Origin: Bacteroidota bacterium
Lineage (GTDB): Bacteria; Bacteroidota; Bacteroidia; Flavobacteriales; Flavobacteriaceae
Assembly: GCA_021793135.1 (NCBI GenBank)
Contig: JAJYTI010000060.1
Span: 1 to 10,974 of the forward strand
DNA: 10,974 bases
Direction of reading: 5' to 3'
In this document: positions 1 to 5,657 of the stretch, one piece after another
How the letters are laid out: the number at the start of each line of letters is the position of its first letter
How positions within the stretch are numbered: position 1 is the stretch's first letter
Position numbers and translations under genes: made by a program
Notes under the pieces: model-generated
Told to the model about the DNA's origin: nothing
The model's database searches: none
The model's input: the letters and a program-made list of their open reading frames with translations, nothing else

Positions 1-768
1 GATAATTAAAATACTTCTTTTAAATATCGTCATAAATAGCTGTGAGAAAATCACTAATACTACAAAGCTAATTAAAAGAACAAGTAAACCTTTAGTTTCA
101 ATTACATCTGCAATATTAGCATAGAATGGTGTCGATTTCAGTCCCTTTACCACGATGAAATATCCTAATGCAGTTAATGCTAATCCTCCAAAAATAGCTC
201 CAAATGCACGCATTTTTTCTTTATAATGGAAGGTGAATACCAATCGTGAGAAGAACTGAACGATAGTACCTATGGTAAATGCAATTATTATGGAGAGGAA
301 TATTCCAGAGACAATTTCGGTAGCTTTAGAGGTGTTTATATAATCCCATAACCCGCTCATTACTTCGCCATTGGCACTTATCTTTATTAAAGATATCATT
401 ACTGCTGCTCCCAAGAGCTCGAACACTATAGAAACGGTTGTGGAGGTGGGGAGCCCTAGGGTGTTAAAGAAGTCTAAGAGGAGAATGTCGGTAATCATAA
501 CCGCCATAAAGATTATCATCACCTCGTTAAAGTAAAATTTTTCGGGGACAAAGATTCCCGATCGAGCAATCTCCATCATTCCACTAGAGGTGACTGCTCC
601 AAAGAATACTCCTAGACTGGCTATGGTTAAAATGGTTTTAAACGAAAGTGCTTTAGAACCAAGTGCGGAGTTTAAAAAGTTTACAGCATCGTTGCTAACT
701 CCAATTACCAAATCGGCGATAGCCAAAATGGATAAAGCAGCGAGCATTAACAAATAAATATTGTCCAT
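1..768 (-). CDS. PiT-family inorganic phosphate transporter, C-terminus cut by window edge
   Basis: This is an inner-membrane phosphate permease of the PiT family (PF01384), which imports phosphate with a cation. The frame opens at the ATG at 768-766 (MDNIYLLMLA) and is still open at base 1, giving 256 residues with no stop. The first PiT repeat signature is visible as GVSNDAVNFLNSALGS (residues 23-38), a form of the GANDVAN motif. It is followed by SSGMMEIARSGIF (61-73) and the conserved LPTSTTVSIVFELLGAA (106-122). Hydrophobic segments lie near residues 4-22, 43-60, 82-100, 110-130, 153-173, 188-207 and 227-249. The SNDAVNFLNSA form is typical of Bacteroidota PiT proteins, which are often around 750 residues, so roughly two thirds may be missing. 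It is divergent from dgt across a 231 bp spacer. No PhoU-like regulator is visible in the window. Family assignment is firm; ion specificity is inferred. Confidence 0.93.
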   Translation of the reverse strand, partial: MDNIYLLMLAALSILAIADLVIGVSNDAVNFLNSALGSKALSFKTILTIASLGVFFGAVTSSGMMEIARSGIFVPEKFYFNEVMIIFMAVMITDILLLDFFNTLGLPTSTTVSIVFELLGAAVMISLIKISANGEVMSGLWDYINTSKATEIVSGIFLSIIIAFTIGTIVQFFSRLVFTFHYKEKMRAFGAIFGGLALTALGYFIVVKGLKSTPFYANIADVIETKGLLVLLISFVVLVIFSQLFMTIFKRSILII

Positions 769-795
769 AAGACTACATATATGAAATAACTAATG

Positions 796-803
796 CAAAT
801 GTC
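796..803 (-). promoter_or_regulatory. Weak -7 box candidate for the phosphate transporter gene
   Basis: The minus-strand 8-mer GACATTTG matches the Bacteroidota -7 consensus TAnnTTTG at five of six fixed positions. It lies 27 bp upstream of the ATG. No clear -33 TTG at the usual 17-23 bp spacing is visible, so this is tentative. Confidence 0.25.
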
Positions 804-849
804 GGAAAATAAATTTCTGCTAATGTTACCTCAATGTTATGTATTCCAC

Positions 850-870
850 TTTTTAATTCATAATTAAAAA
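850..870. repeat. 9 bp AT-only inverted repeat
   Basis: TTTTTAATT (850-858) and AATTAAAAA (862-870) are perfect reverse complements separated by CAT. The element sits about 80 bp upstream of the transporter start and 130 bp upstream of dgt. Because it contains only A and T, chance is a real possibility. It could also be a protein-binding site. Confidence 0.35.
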
Positions 871-972
871 ATATGAATATAGCTTTGATTTATGTGGGAG
901 CAATCGAATTTATACTTTAATAAAGCACATAGAATATATTTTAAGCTCGTTCTTATTCGGATATAATTTAAG

Positions 973-980
973 TATCTTGC
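973..980 (+). promoter_or_regulatory. Weak -7 box candidate for dgt
   Basis: TATCTTGC matches TAnnTTTG at four of six fixed positions and lies 19 bp before the dgt ATG. It resembles the TATCTTTGC form seen upstream of dxs on the other strand, less one T. No -33 element is evident. Confidence 0.25.
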
Positions 981-999
981 ACTTAAAATTATTTGTGAT

Positions 1000-2337
1000 A
1001 TGATGGAATGGGAAACCCTACTCTCTTTGAGAAGACAAGGAGACACAGAACCAAGATTACGTATAAAACAACAACCTACCAGATTGGGATTTGAAGTAGA
1101 CTATGATCGCATTGTATTTTCATCGGCGTTTCGAAGTTTACAAGACAAAACACAAGTAATACCACTTTCTAAAACCTCTTTTGTTCATACTAGACTTACT
1201 CATAGTATGGAGGTCTCGGTAGTGGGGCGTTCCTTAGGTAGATTGGTAGGGCAAGCTATTTTGGAAAAAAGACAAGAGCTGTATAAAGTACATGGTTATG
1301 AATTTAGTGATTTTGGTGCCATAGTAGCTGCAGCAGCATTAGCCCATGATATTGGAAATCCACCCTTTGGTCACAGTGGCGAAAAAGCTATAGGCCGATT
1401 TTTCTCTCATGGAAAAGGAAAACGTTTTCAAACTATGCTTTCGCCAGTAGAGTATCAGGATTTAATAGATTTCGAGGGGAATGCACAAGGATTTAAGATG
1501 CTAAATGAAACACGAGATGGAATGGAAGGTGGTTTAAGGCTGTCTTATGCAACTCTTGGTGCATTTATGAAGTATCCTAAAGAATCGTTACCGAAAAAGC
1601 CTAGTAATCTAGCAAGTGATAAAAAATTTGGAGTGTTTCAATCGGATAAAGATTTTTTCCATGAAGTAGCACAGGAATTAGAGTTGTTGTCTAAAGAATC
1701 GGATGGAGTAGTGCGTTATCATCGACATCCTTTAGCATTTTTAGTAGAAGCAGCAGACGATATCTGTTATACTATTATTGATTTTGAAGATGGCATTAAT
1801 TTAGGTTGGATTCCTGAGGAGTATGCATTGGAATACTTAATGAATTTAGTACGTGACTCCATTATTGTAGAGAAATATAATAAATTAACACGTTCATCCG
1901 ATAGATTGGCCTATCTACGTTCATTAGCAATAAATACGTTGGTTAAAGAAGCAGCAGAAATTTTTATAGAAAATGAAGAAGCTATTCTGCGTGGAGAGTT
2001 TGATGTTGCTTTATTGGATAAGAGTAAATATAAAGCTCAAATAGCAGATATAATTCGATTGAGTGTAGATAAGGTATACAATAGTCGAGAAGTAATCGAT
2101 AAAGAAATAGCGGGATACAAAATGCTAGAAACTTTATTGGATAGCTATACTACAGCATTGGAAAATCATCATAATGGGGATGCGAATTCTTATGATAAGT
2201 TGTTATTAAAAGACTTTTATAATCTCGATAAACACCAAACCACTTATCAGTATTTAATGCAAGCTTGTGATTTTGTAGCTAGACTTTCAGATGGAAAAGC
2301 GGTACAATTATTTGAGCGTATGCAAGGAGCGGTTTAA
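1000..2337 (+). CDS. dgt: Deoxyguanosinetriphosphate triphosphohydrolase (HD superfamily dNTPase)
   Basis: This cytoplasmic enzyme hydrolyses dGTP, and possibly other dNTPs, to the deoxynucleoside and tripolyphosphate, which controls dNTP pools. The 445-residue protein shows the family pattern in order. RTRLTHSMEV-type sequence (TRLTHSMEV, 64-72) supplies His68. AHDIGNPPFGHSGE (115-128) supplies the HD pair His116-Asp117. FEGNAQGF (158-165) is a dGTPase hallmark. RHPLAFLVEAADDICY (242-257) supplies the distal metal-binding Asp at 253 or 254. N-terminal QDKTQV and SRALRSLQ-like segments (SSAFRSLQDKTQV, 41-53) also fit. It is somewhat shorter than E. coli Dgt (about 505 residues), as in many bacterial homologues. 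The start is ATG 1000, with a second ATG immediately after at 1003; the sequence does not decide between them. Its TAA stop overlaps the dxs stop by 4 bp, with no room for a dedicated terminator. Substrate range is inferred from the family. Confidence 0.95.
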   Translation: MMEWETLLSLRRQGDTEPRLRIKQQPTRLGFEVDYDRIVFSSAFRSLQDKTQVIPLSKTSFVHTRLTHSMEVSVVGRSLGRLVGQAILEKRQELYKVHGYEFSDFGAIVAAAALAHDIGNPPFGHSGEKAIGRFFSHGKGKRFQTMLSPVEYQDLIDFEGNAQGFKMLNETRDGMEGGLRLSYATLGAFMKYPKESLPKKPSNLASDKKFGVFQSDKDFFHEVAQELELLSKESDGVVRYHRHPLAFLVEAADDICYTIIDFEDGINLGWIPEEYALEYLMNLVRDSIIVEKYNKLTRSSDRLAYLRSLAINTLVKEAAEIFIENEEAILRGEFDVALLDKSKYKAQIADIIRLSVDKVYNSREVIDKEIAGYKMLETLLDSYTTALENHHNGDANSYDKLLLKDFYNLDKHQTTYQYLMQACDFVARLSDGKAVQLFERMQGAV

Positions 2338-4100
2338 TAATCGTTCTGTATAGCTTCTAGAATGTCTTCTGTAGCTATACCTAATATGTTTTCGAGTTCG
2401 GTTATCGTACCATGAGATGGGAAAACATCTGGTATTCCTAGACTCTTTATTGGATTTGTGTATTTGTGTTTGTAAGCAAAGGCTTGAATGGATTGGCCTA
2501 TGCCACCTTCTAAAACTCCATCTTCTATGGTAATAACTTTTTTGTAGTTATTAAAAACATGATGAAGTAATTCATAATCTAAAGGCTTAATAAATCGTAA
2601 ATCATAACAGCCAACAGCATCGGAATGTTCATATATTTCTACCGCTTTCATAGCTTGCGGTAGAGTAGAACCTATGCAGAGTATAGCTACTCGGGTGCCA
2701 GATTTTATTTCTATTCCTTTGCCAATTGGAATTTTAGTGAAAGGCACTTTCCATTCTTTAGTTATTCCTCTTCCACGAGGATAACGTATGGCAATTGGCC
2801 CATCGGTATAATCCTGCGCTGTAAATAACATTTGTCGTAAAGAGACTACATCGCTGGCGGCAAATATTGTAAGATTTGGTATGCATTTTAAGTATGCAAT
2901 ATCAAAAATACCATGATGCGTTGCTCCGTCATTTCCCACTAATCCTGCGCGATCTATACAAAATATAACTGGTAGGTTCTGTAAACATACATCGTGAATT
3001 ACTTGGTCGTAAGCCCGTTGTAAAAATGTAGAATAAATGGTACAGAATACTCGTAAGCCTTGTGTAGCCATCCCTGCAGCTAAGGTTACAGCATGTTGTT
3101 CGGCTATTCCTACATCTATAGCACGTTCTGGAATCTCTTCCATCATGTATTTTAAAGAGCTCCCTGTAGGCATAGCTGGAGTAATCCCAAAAATATTTTC
3201 ATTGTGTTTGGCTAACTCTAATATGGTCCATCCAAATACATCTTGGAATTTTGGTGGAAGACCATTATTATTTTTAGGAAGTAAATCACCCGTTTTTGCA
3301 TCGAATTTTCCAGGTGCGTGATAGGTTACTTGATTTTCTTCGGCTTGTTTTAGTCCTTTACCTTTCTTAGTGAGAATATGCAGAAGTTTAGGGCCTTTAT
3401 GACTTTCTAAACTTTTAAAACTATCTAATAAGGTGTCGATATTATGTCCGTCTATAGGGCCAAAATACTTAATACCTAATGCTTCAAAAAATTGAGATAA
3501 AGTTTCTTGCGAATCATGAGCTTTAGCAAATGCGTTTTTAAGCGCACCAACACTTGGGTCAATACCAATTTCGTTGTCATTTAAAATCACCAACATATCG
3601 GTTCTTGTTGCTCCAAGATGATTCAACGCCTCTAGTGACATACCAGATACAATCGATGCATCGCCTATAATAGCAATGTGCTTCTTTTTTTTTCTTTGAA
3701 GTTTTGCTGCCATTGCCATACCTAAGCAAGCCGAGATGGAAGTGCTGCTGTGACCTACACCAAAACTATCAAATTCGCTTTCATTTCTTGAAGGGAAACC
3801 GCTTATACCGTTAAGCTGTCTATTGGTTTCAAATACATCCTTTCTTCCTGTTAGTATTTTATGTCCATATGCTTGATGCCCTACATCCCAAACCAAAATA
3901 TCATTCGGAGTATTGTAATAATAATGTAATGCAAGTGTAAGTTCTATCACTCCAAGACTAGCACCCAAATGTCCTTCTTTAGTTGCAACAGCTTGTATAA
4001 TAAAATTACGTAATTCCTTGGCTACTTGAGGTAGTTGCTGTCTAGATATTTTTTTTAAATCTTCTGGGCTATCTATTGTATCTAACAGGTACTTTTGCAT
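2334..4100 (-). CDS. dxs: 1-deoxy-D-xylulose-5-phosphate synthase
   Basis: Dxs condenses pyruvate and glyceraldehyde 3-phosphate, using thiamine diphosphate, in the first step of the MEP isoprenoid pathway. The protein has 588 residues from the chosen start. The N-terminal TPP domain carries KEGHLGASLG (41-50), WDVGHQAYGHKILTGR (71-86) and IGDASIVSGMSLEALN (145-160), with NDN at 174-176. The third residue of the usual GDG motif is Ala, which I believe is common in Bacteroidota Dxs. The pyrimidine-binding domain carries DVGIAEQHAVTLAAGMA, with the catalytic Glu, and DRAGLVGNDGATHHGIFD. IAIRYPRG and IEDGVLEGGIG mark the transketolase C-terminal region. The frame extends upstream to an ATG at 4196, but those 32 residues are not Dxs-like, overlap the tadA start and would span the dxs promoter. 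The ATG at 4100 (MQKYLLDTID) is therefore preferred. Confidence 0.96.
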   Translation of the reverse strand: MQKYLLDTIDSPEDLKKISRQQLPQVAKELRNFIIQAVATKEGHLGASLGVIELTLALHYYYNTPNDILVWDVGHQAYGHKILTGRKDVFETNRQLNGISGFPSRNESEFDSFGVGHSSTSISACLGMAMAAKLQRKKKKHIAIIGDASIVSGMSLEALNHLGATRTDMLVILNDNEIGIDPSVGALKNAFAKAHDSQETLSQFFEALGIKYFGPIDGHNIDTLLDSFKSLESHKGPKLLHILTKKGKGLKQAEENQVTYHAPGKFDAKTGDLLPKNNNGLPPKFQDVFGWTILELAKHNENIFGITPAMPTGSSLKYMMEEIPERAIDVGIAEQHAVTLAAGMATQGLRVFCTIYSTFLQRAYDQVIHDVCLQNLPVIFCIDRAGLVGNDGATHHGIFDIAYLKCIPNLTIFAASDVVSLRQMLFTAQDYTDGPIAIRYPRGRGITKEWKVPFTKIPIGKGIEIKSGTRVAILCIGSTLPQAMKAVEIYEHSDAVGCYDLRFIKPLDYELLHHVFNNYKKVITIEDGVLEGGIGQSIQAFAYKHKYTNPIKSLGIPDVFPSHGTITELENILGIATEDILEAIQNDY

Positions 4101-4104
4101 AAGG

Positions 4105-4112
4105 CAAAGATA
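4105..4112 (-). promoter_or_regulatory. -7 promoter box for dxs, only 4 nt before the ATG
   Basis: The minus-strand 8-mer TATCTTTG is a perfect TAnnTTTG match. Only CCTT separates it from the dxs ATG at 4100. Transcription would be expected to start a few bases after the box, at or next to the start codon, which predicts a leaderless or nearly leaderless mRNA. No clear -33 TTG is visible. The match is directly seen; its activity is inferred. Confidence 0.5.
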
Positions 4113-4119
4113 CAGTTTG

Positions 4120-4162
4120 AAATTGTATTTTTGTGATACCTCAAAATTGAATTTATGATACC
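4120..4162. repeat. Imperfect direct repeat spanning the tadA promoter and start codon
   Basis: Copy 1 (4120-4140) and copy 2 (4144-4162) both begin AAATTG and end TGATACC. Their middles differ: TATTTTTG in copy 1 and AATTTA in copy 2. Copy 1 contains the candidate tadA -7 box and copy 2 contains the tadA ATG. They may be a diverged tandem duplication or a pair of protein-binding half-sites. Confidence 0.5.
4126..4133 (+). promoter_or_regulatory. -7 promoter box candidate for tadA
   Basis: TATTTTTG is a perfect match to TAnnTTTG and ends 21 nt before the tadA ATG. TTTTG at 4093-4097 is the nearest -33-like element, but at 28 bp it is further than the usual spacing. The box lies 13 bp from the oppositely directed dxs box. 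Confidence 0.45.
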
Positions 4163-4601
4163 CCAACCTTTTGATCCAACCTATTTTATGCGACAAGCAC
4201 TGATTGAAGCAGAAAAAGCTTTTGCAAAAGGCGAAGTTCCCATTGGTGCAGTAATTGTTTCGAACGATAGGATTATTGCTCGGTCACATAATTTAACAGA
4301 GACATTGAATGACGTTACTGCTCATGCCGAGATGCAAGCAATTACCGCAGCTGCAAATCATATAGGAGGAAAGTATTTAAAAGATTGTACACTGTATGTT
4401 ACGGTGGAACCTTGTCAGATGTGTGCTGGCGCATTATATTGGTCGCAGATTAAAAGGATTGTTTATGGTGCTACAGACGAACGTCGTGGATGTATTGCCT
4501 TGAATACGAAGTTGCATCCGAAAACAGAAGTTCAAGGTGGGTTATTAGAAGAAGAGTGTGTTGCTATAATGCAGGATTTTTTTAGAAATAGAAGAAAATA
4601 G
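4155..4601 (+). CDS. tadA: tRNA-specific adenosine deaminase (A34 to inosine)
   Basis: TadA is a zinc-dependent deaminase that converts the wobble adenosine of tRNA-Arg(ACG) to inosine, letting one tRNA read several CGN codons. The 148-residue protein matches usual TadA length. It has GEVPIGAVIV (26-35), the catalytic TAHAEM (55-60) with zinc ligand His57 and proton-shuttle Glu59, and VEPCQMCAGALYWSQI (84-99) with zinc ligands Cys87 and Cys90. YFMRQALIEAEKA near the N-terminus is typical. The YWSQI and RIVYGATD segments favour TadA over cytosine or guanine deaminases. ATG 4155 is preferred over the internal Met12 because the upstream residues fit the family. The last codons and the TAG stop lie within a 10 bp tandem repeat. 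It is divergent from dxs. No terminator hairpin is visible before the next gene, so some readthrough into the lipoprotein gene is possible. Confidence 0.95.
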   Translation: MIPQPFDPTYFMRQALIEAEKAFAKGEVPIGAVIVSNDRIIARSHNLTETLNDVTAHAEMQAITAAANHIGGKYLKDCTLYVTVEPCQMCAGALYWSQIKRIVYGATDERRGCIALNTKLHPKTEVQGGLLEEECVAIMQDFFRNRRK

Positions 4602-4607
4602 AAGAAA
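4588..4607 (+). repeat. 10 bp tandem duplication that supplies the tadA stop codon
   Basis: ATAGAAGAAA occurs twice in tandem (4588-4597 and 4598-4607). TAG in the first copy is out of frame; the 10 bp period shifts TAG in the second copy into frame, where it ends tadA. The tract is purine-rich and continues as AAAAGAAGA. Confidence 0.7.
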
Positions 4608-4639
4608 AAAAGAAGATTTAGTAGGTTTTTCTTTGTTTA

Positions 4640-4666
4640 TTTGATATATATATATATATATTAGTG
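4640..4666 (+). promoter_or_regulatory. Tentative promoter for the lipoprotein gene, spanning an AT repeat
   Basis: TTTG at 4640-4643 resembles the -33 element. TATTAGTG at 4659-4666 is a degraded -7 box (four of six fixed positions). The 15 bp between them are almost entirely the AT dinucleotide tract. The box ends 28 nt before the ATG. The individual elements are weak, so this is a hypothesis. Confidence 0.25.
4644..4661. repeat. (AT)9 dinucleotide microsatellite
   Basis: Nine uninterrupted AT units lie between tadA and the lipoprotein gene, 33 bp before the latter's start codon. Such tracts can change length by slipped-strand mispairing. The position, between possible -33 and -7 elements, is where a length change could alter promoter strength. 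Confidence 0.85.
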
Positions 4667-4694
4667 TCATTATGAATGATTTAAATATAATATT

Positions 4695-5219
4695 ATGAAA
4701 CGAATTTATTTATTTGTTGTTGCAATGCTAATTTTAATGACTGCAATAATAGCATGTACTAAAGAAGGGGATTCTATTCTTAATGTGGAAGAAGAGAGTT
4801 TAGAATCAATGGTATGGAATGCCATGTCTTATGAAGAGTTCTTCGAGAAAATTTCTGAAATGGATATTCAACTTGATGAGGAAAACTTGATTTATATTAA
4901 CTATGAGTGGAATTCAGCGGAGAAGACATTTAAGCTTTTAAGTATTGAAGAAAAGGAACCAGATTTTTTTGTTTTAGATTTTAAGCCAAATATAGAAACA
5001 AAAGGTAATAAAGAAATAAATAAAGAAATAAAAGATTATCAAGTAGTCTGTGACCTAGGAGAGGATAGTTGGGAAGAGTCTTGTAATGGTAAATTTTCAT
5101 GCGGGAAATTAATAGCAAAGTGTTTAGATGAAGGGGGCTGTGCTACTATGTGTAATAATACTATGGCGTATAATCCTGAAAGCAAAACATTTTATTTATT
5201 AGCAAATAATCTGGAATAG
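4695..5219 (+). CDS. Putative cysteine-rich lipoprotein of unknown function
   Basis: I do not recognise this 174-residue protein. It begins with a type II signal peptide: Lys2-Arg3, a hydrophobic stretch (4-20), and lipobox IIAC ending at Cys21. It is therefore probably a lipidated, periplasm- or surface-facing lipoprotein. The mature part is acidic (VEEESLESM, 31-39; MDIQLDEEN, 56-64), with a possible beta-rich middle. The C-terminal third has six cysteines at 119, 130, 136, 143, 149 and 153 (spacing C-x10-C-x5-C-x6-C-x5-C-x3-C), which could form three disulfides after export. Residues 105-112 are NKEINKEI, encoded by a perfect 12 bp tandem duplication. The gene stands alone. Upstream is the (AT)9 tract, and downstream is a strong terminator at 5313-5342. 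ATG 4695 is chosen because it begins the signal peptide. A small secreted, antimicrobial or adhesion-related role cannot be assigned from sequence alone. Confidence 0.8.
   Translation: MKRIYLFVVAMLILMTAIIACTKEGDSILNVEEESLESMVWNAMSYEEFFEKISEMDIQLDEENLIYINYEWNSAEKTFKLLSIEEKEPDFFVLDFKPNIETKGNKEINKEIKDYQVVCDLGEDSWEESCNGKFSCGKLIAKCLDEGGCATMCNNTMAYNPESKTFYLLANNLE
5007..5030 (+). repeat. Perfect 12 bp tandem duplication inside the lipoprotein gene
   Basis: AATAAAGAAATA occurs twice back to back (5007-5018 and 5019-5030), in frame, encoding NKEI twice. It lies in the linker just before the cysteine-rich region. Because the unit is a multiple of three, gain or loss would not break the frame. Confidence 0.85.
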
Positions 5220-5312
5220 TCAGTGCAATAGGTACTTTATAAATAGTATACTAAAATTCTACCTAGTACATAAATAGGAACCTAGATTTTGTTATAAAAA
5301 AGTCAAAATAAA

Positions 5313-5342
5313 AAAAGCCCTGCTAAACTTAGCAGGGCTTTT
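5313..5342. terminator. Bidirectional intrinsic terminator between the lipoprotein gene and the cold-shock gene
   Basis: The arms 5313-5326 and 5329-5342 are perfect reverse complements over 14 bp (AAAAGCCCTGCTAA) with AC at the centre. The GC-rich core GCCCTGCT pairs with AGCAGGGC. A T run follows the hairpin on each strand (TTTT on plus, TTTTTT on minus), so it can end both converging transcripts. It lies 93 bp beyond the lipoprotein stop and 38 bp beyond the cold-shock stop. Confidence 0.92.
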
Positions 5343-5380
5343 ACAATTCCTATTATATATAAAAAATTGTTGTTTCTGTC

Positions 5381-5578
5381 TTATTCGTAAGCTACGCGTA
5401 CTTGAGCTGCTACTGGGCCTTTTCTCCCTTCTTCAATCTCATAGGTAACTTCATCACCTTCTGCGATTGTTTCGCCGTCTAAACCAGTAACGTGTACGAA
5501 GATGTCTCTTCCTGATTCGTCATCGGTAATAAATCCATACCCTTTAGACTCGTTGAAAAATTTAACTGTTCCTTTCAT
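5381..5578 (-). CDS. Cold-shock domain protein (CspA family)
   Basis: This 65-residue single-domain protein is an RNA/ssDNA-binding OB-fold chaperone that melts secondary structure in mRNA, acting in the cytoplasm. The N-terminal MKGTVKFFNESKGYGFIT carries RNP1 (KGYGFI, 12-17), and DIFVHV (25-30) is RNP2. The aromatic residues Phe8, Tyr14, Phe16, Phe27 and His29 sit at the usual nucleic-acid contact positions. GPVAAQVRV near the C-terminus is the standard final strand. The gene has its own promoter (5608-5636) and terminator (5313-5342), so it is monocistronic. The predicted leader is only about 20-25 nt, far shorter than the long thermosensing leader of E. coli cspA. Whether it is cold-induced or constitutive cannot be told, and which csp paralogue it is cannot be named. 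Confidence 0.95.
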   Translation of the reverse strand: MKGTVKFFNESKGYGFITDDESGRDIFVHVTGLDGETIAEGDEVTYEIEEGRKGPVAAQVRVAYE

Positions 5579-5607
5579 TGTAATTATGTAATGTTATTTT
5601 AAAGATG

Positions 5608-5636
5608 TAAAGGTACTTTAAATTTCTTCCTAACAA
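5608..5636 (-). promoter_or_regulatory. Promoter of the cold-shock gene
   Basis: On the minus strand TTG (5636-5634) is followed after 18 bp by TACCTTTA (5615-5608), which matches TAnnTTTG at five of six fixed positions. The spacing fits the Bacteroidota -33/-7 arrangement. The box ends 29 nt before the ATG. It lies entirely in the gap after the upstream membrane protein gene. Confidence 0.5.
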
Positions 5637-5657
5637 GCATAAATGACAAAAATCTTT

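Larger units (their letters stand above)
769..999. other. Divergent intergenic spacer between the phosphate transporter and dgt
   Basis: This 231 bp AT-rich spacer must carry promoters for both flanking genes. On the minus strand the best -7 candidate is GACATTTG (803-796), 27 bp before the transporter ATG. On the plus strand the best is TATCTTGC (973-980), 19 bp before dgt. Both are imperfect against TAnnTTTG. A 9 bp AT-only inverted repeat with a 3 nt loop lies at 850-870. I see no tRNA or convincing small-RNA structure. A 60-codon open frame at 864-1046 on the minus strand overlaps the dgt start and looks like chance. Confidence 0.6.

Noticed and set aside
864..1046. 60-codon open frame on the minus strand
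   Set aside because: It overlaps the dgt start antisense, has no recognisable domain and comes from AT-rich spacer; the composition looks like chance.
3037..3321. 94-codon open frame on the plus strand inside dxs
   Set aside because: It is antisense to the strongly conserved Dxs catalytic region and resembles no protein.
4101..4196. N-terminal extension of dxs by 32 codons to an ATG at 4196
   Set aside because: It would overlap tadA, cross both promoter boxes and add residues that do not resemble Dxs; MQKYLLDTID is a normal start.
4602..4643. Possible tadA terminator made of the A/G-rich tract and following T-rich tract
   Set aside because: The purine and T-rich runs pair only loosely and contain no GC-rich stem, so no intrinsic terminator can be supported.
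5248..5290. Repeated CCTAG words after the lipoprotein gene as a hairpin or att site
   Set aside because: Pairing is limited to four or five bases and there is no integrase or tRNA nearby; the real hairpin is at 5313-5342.
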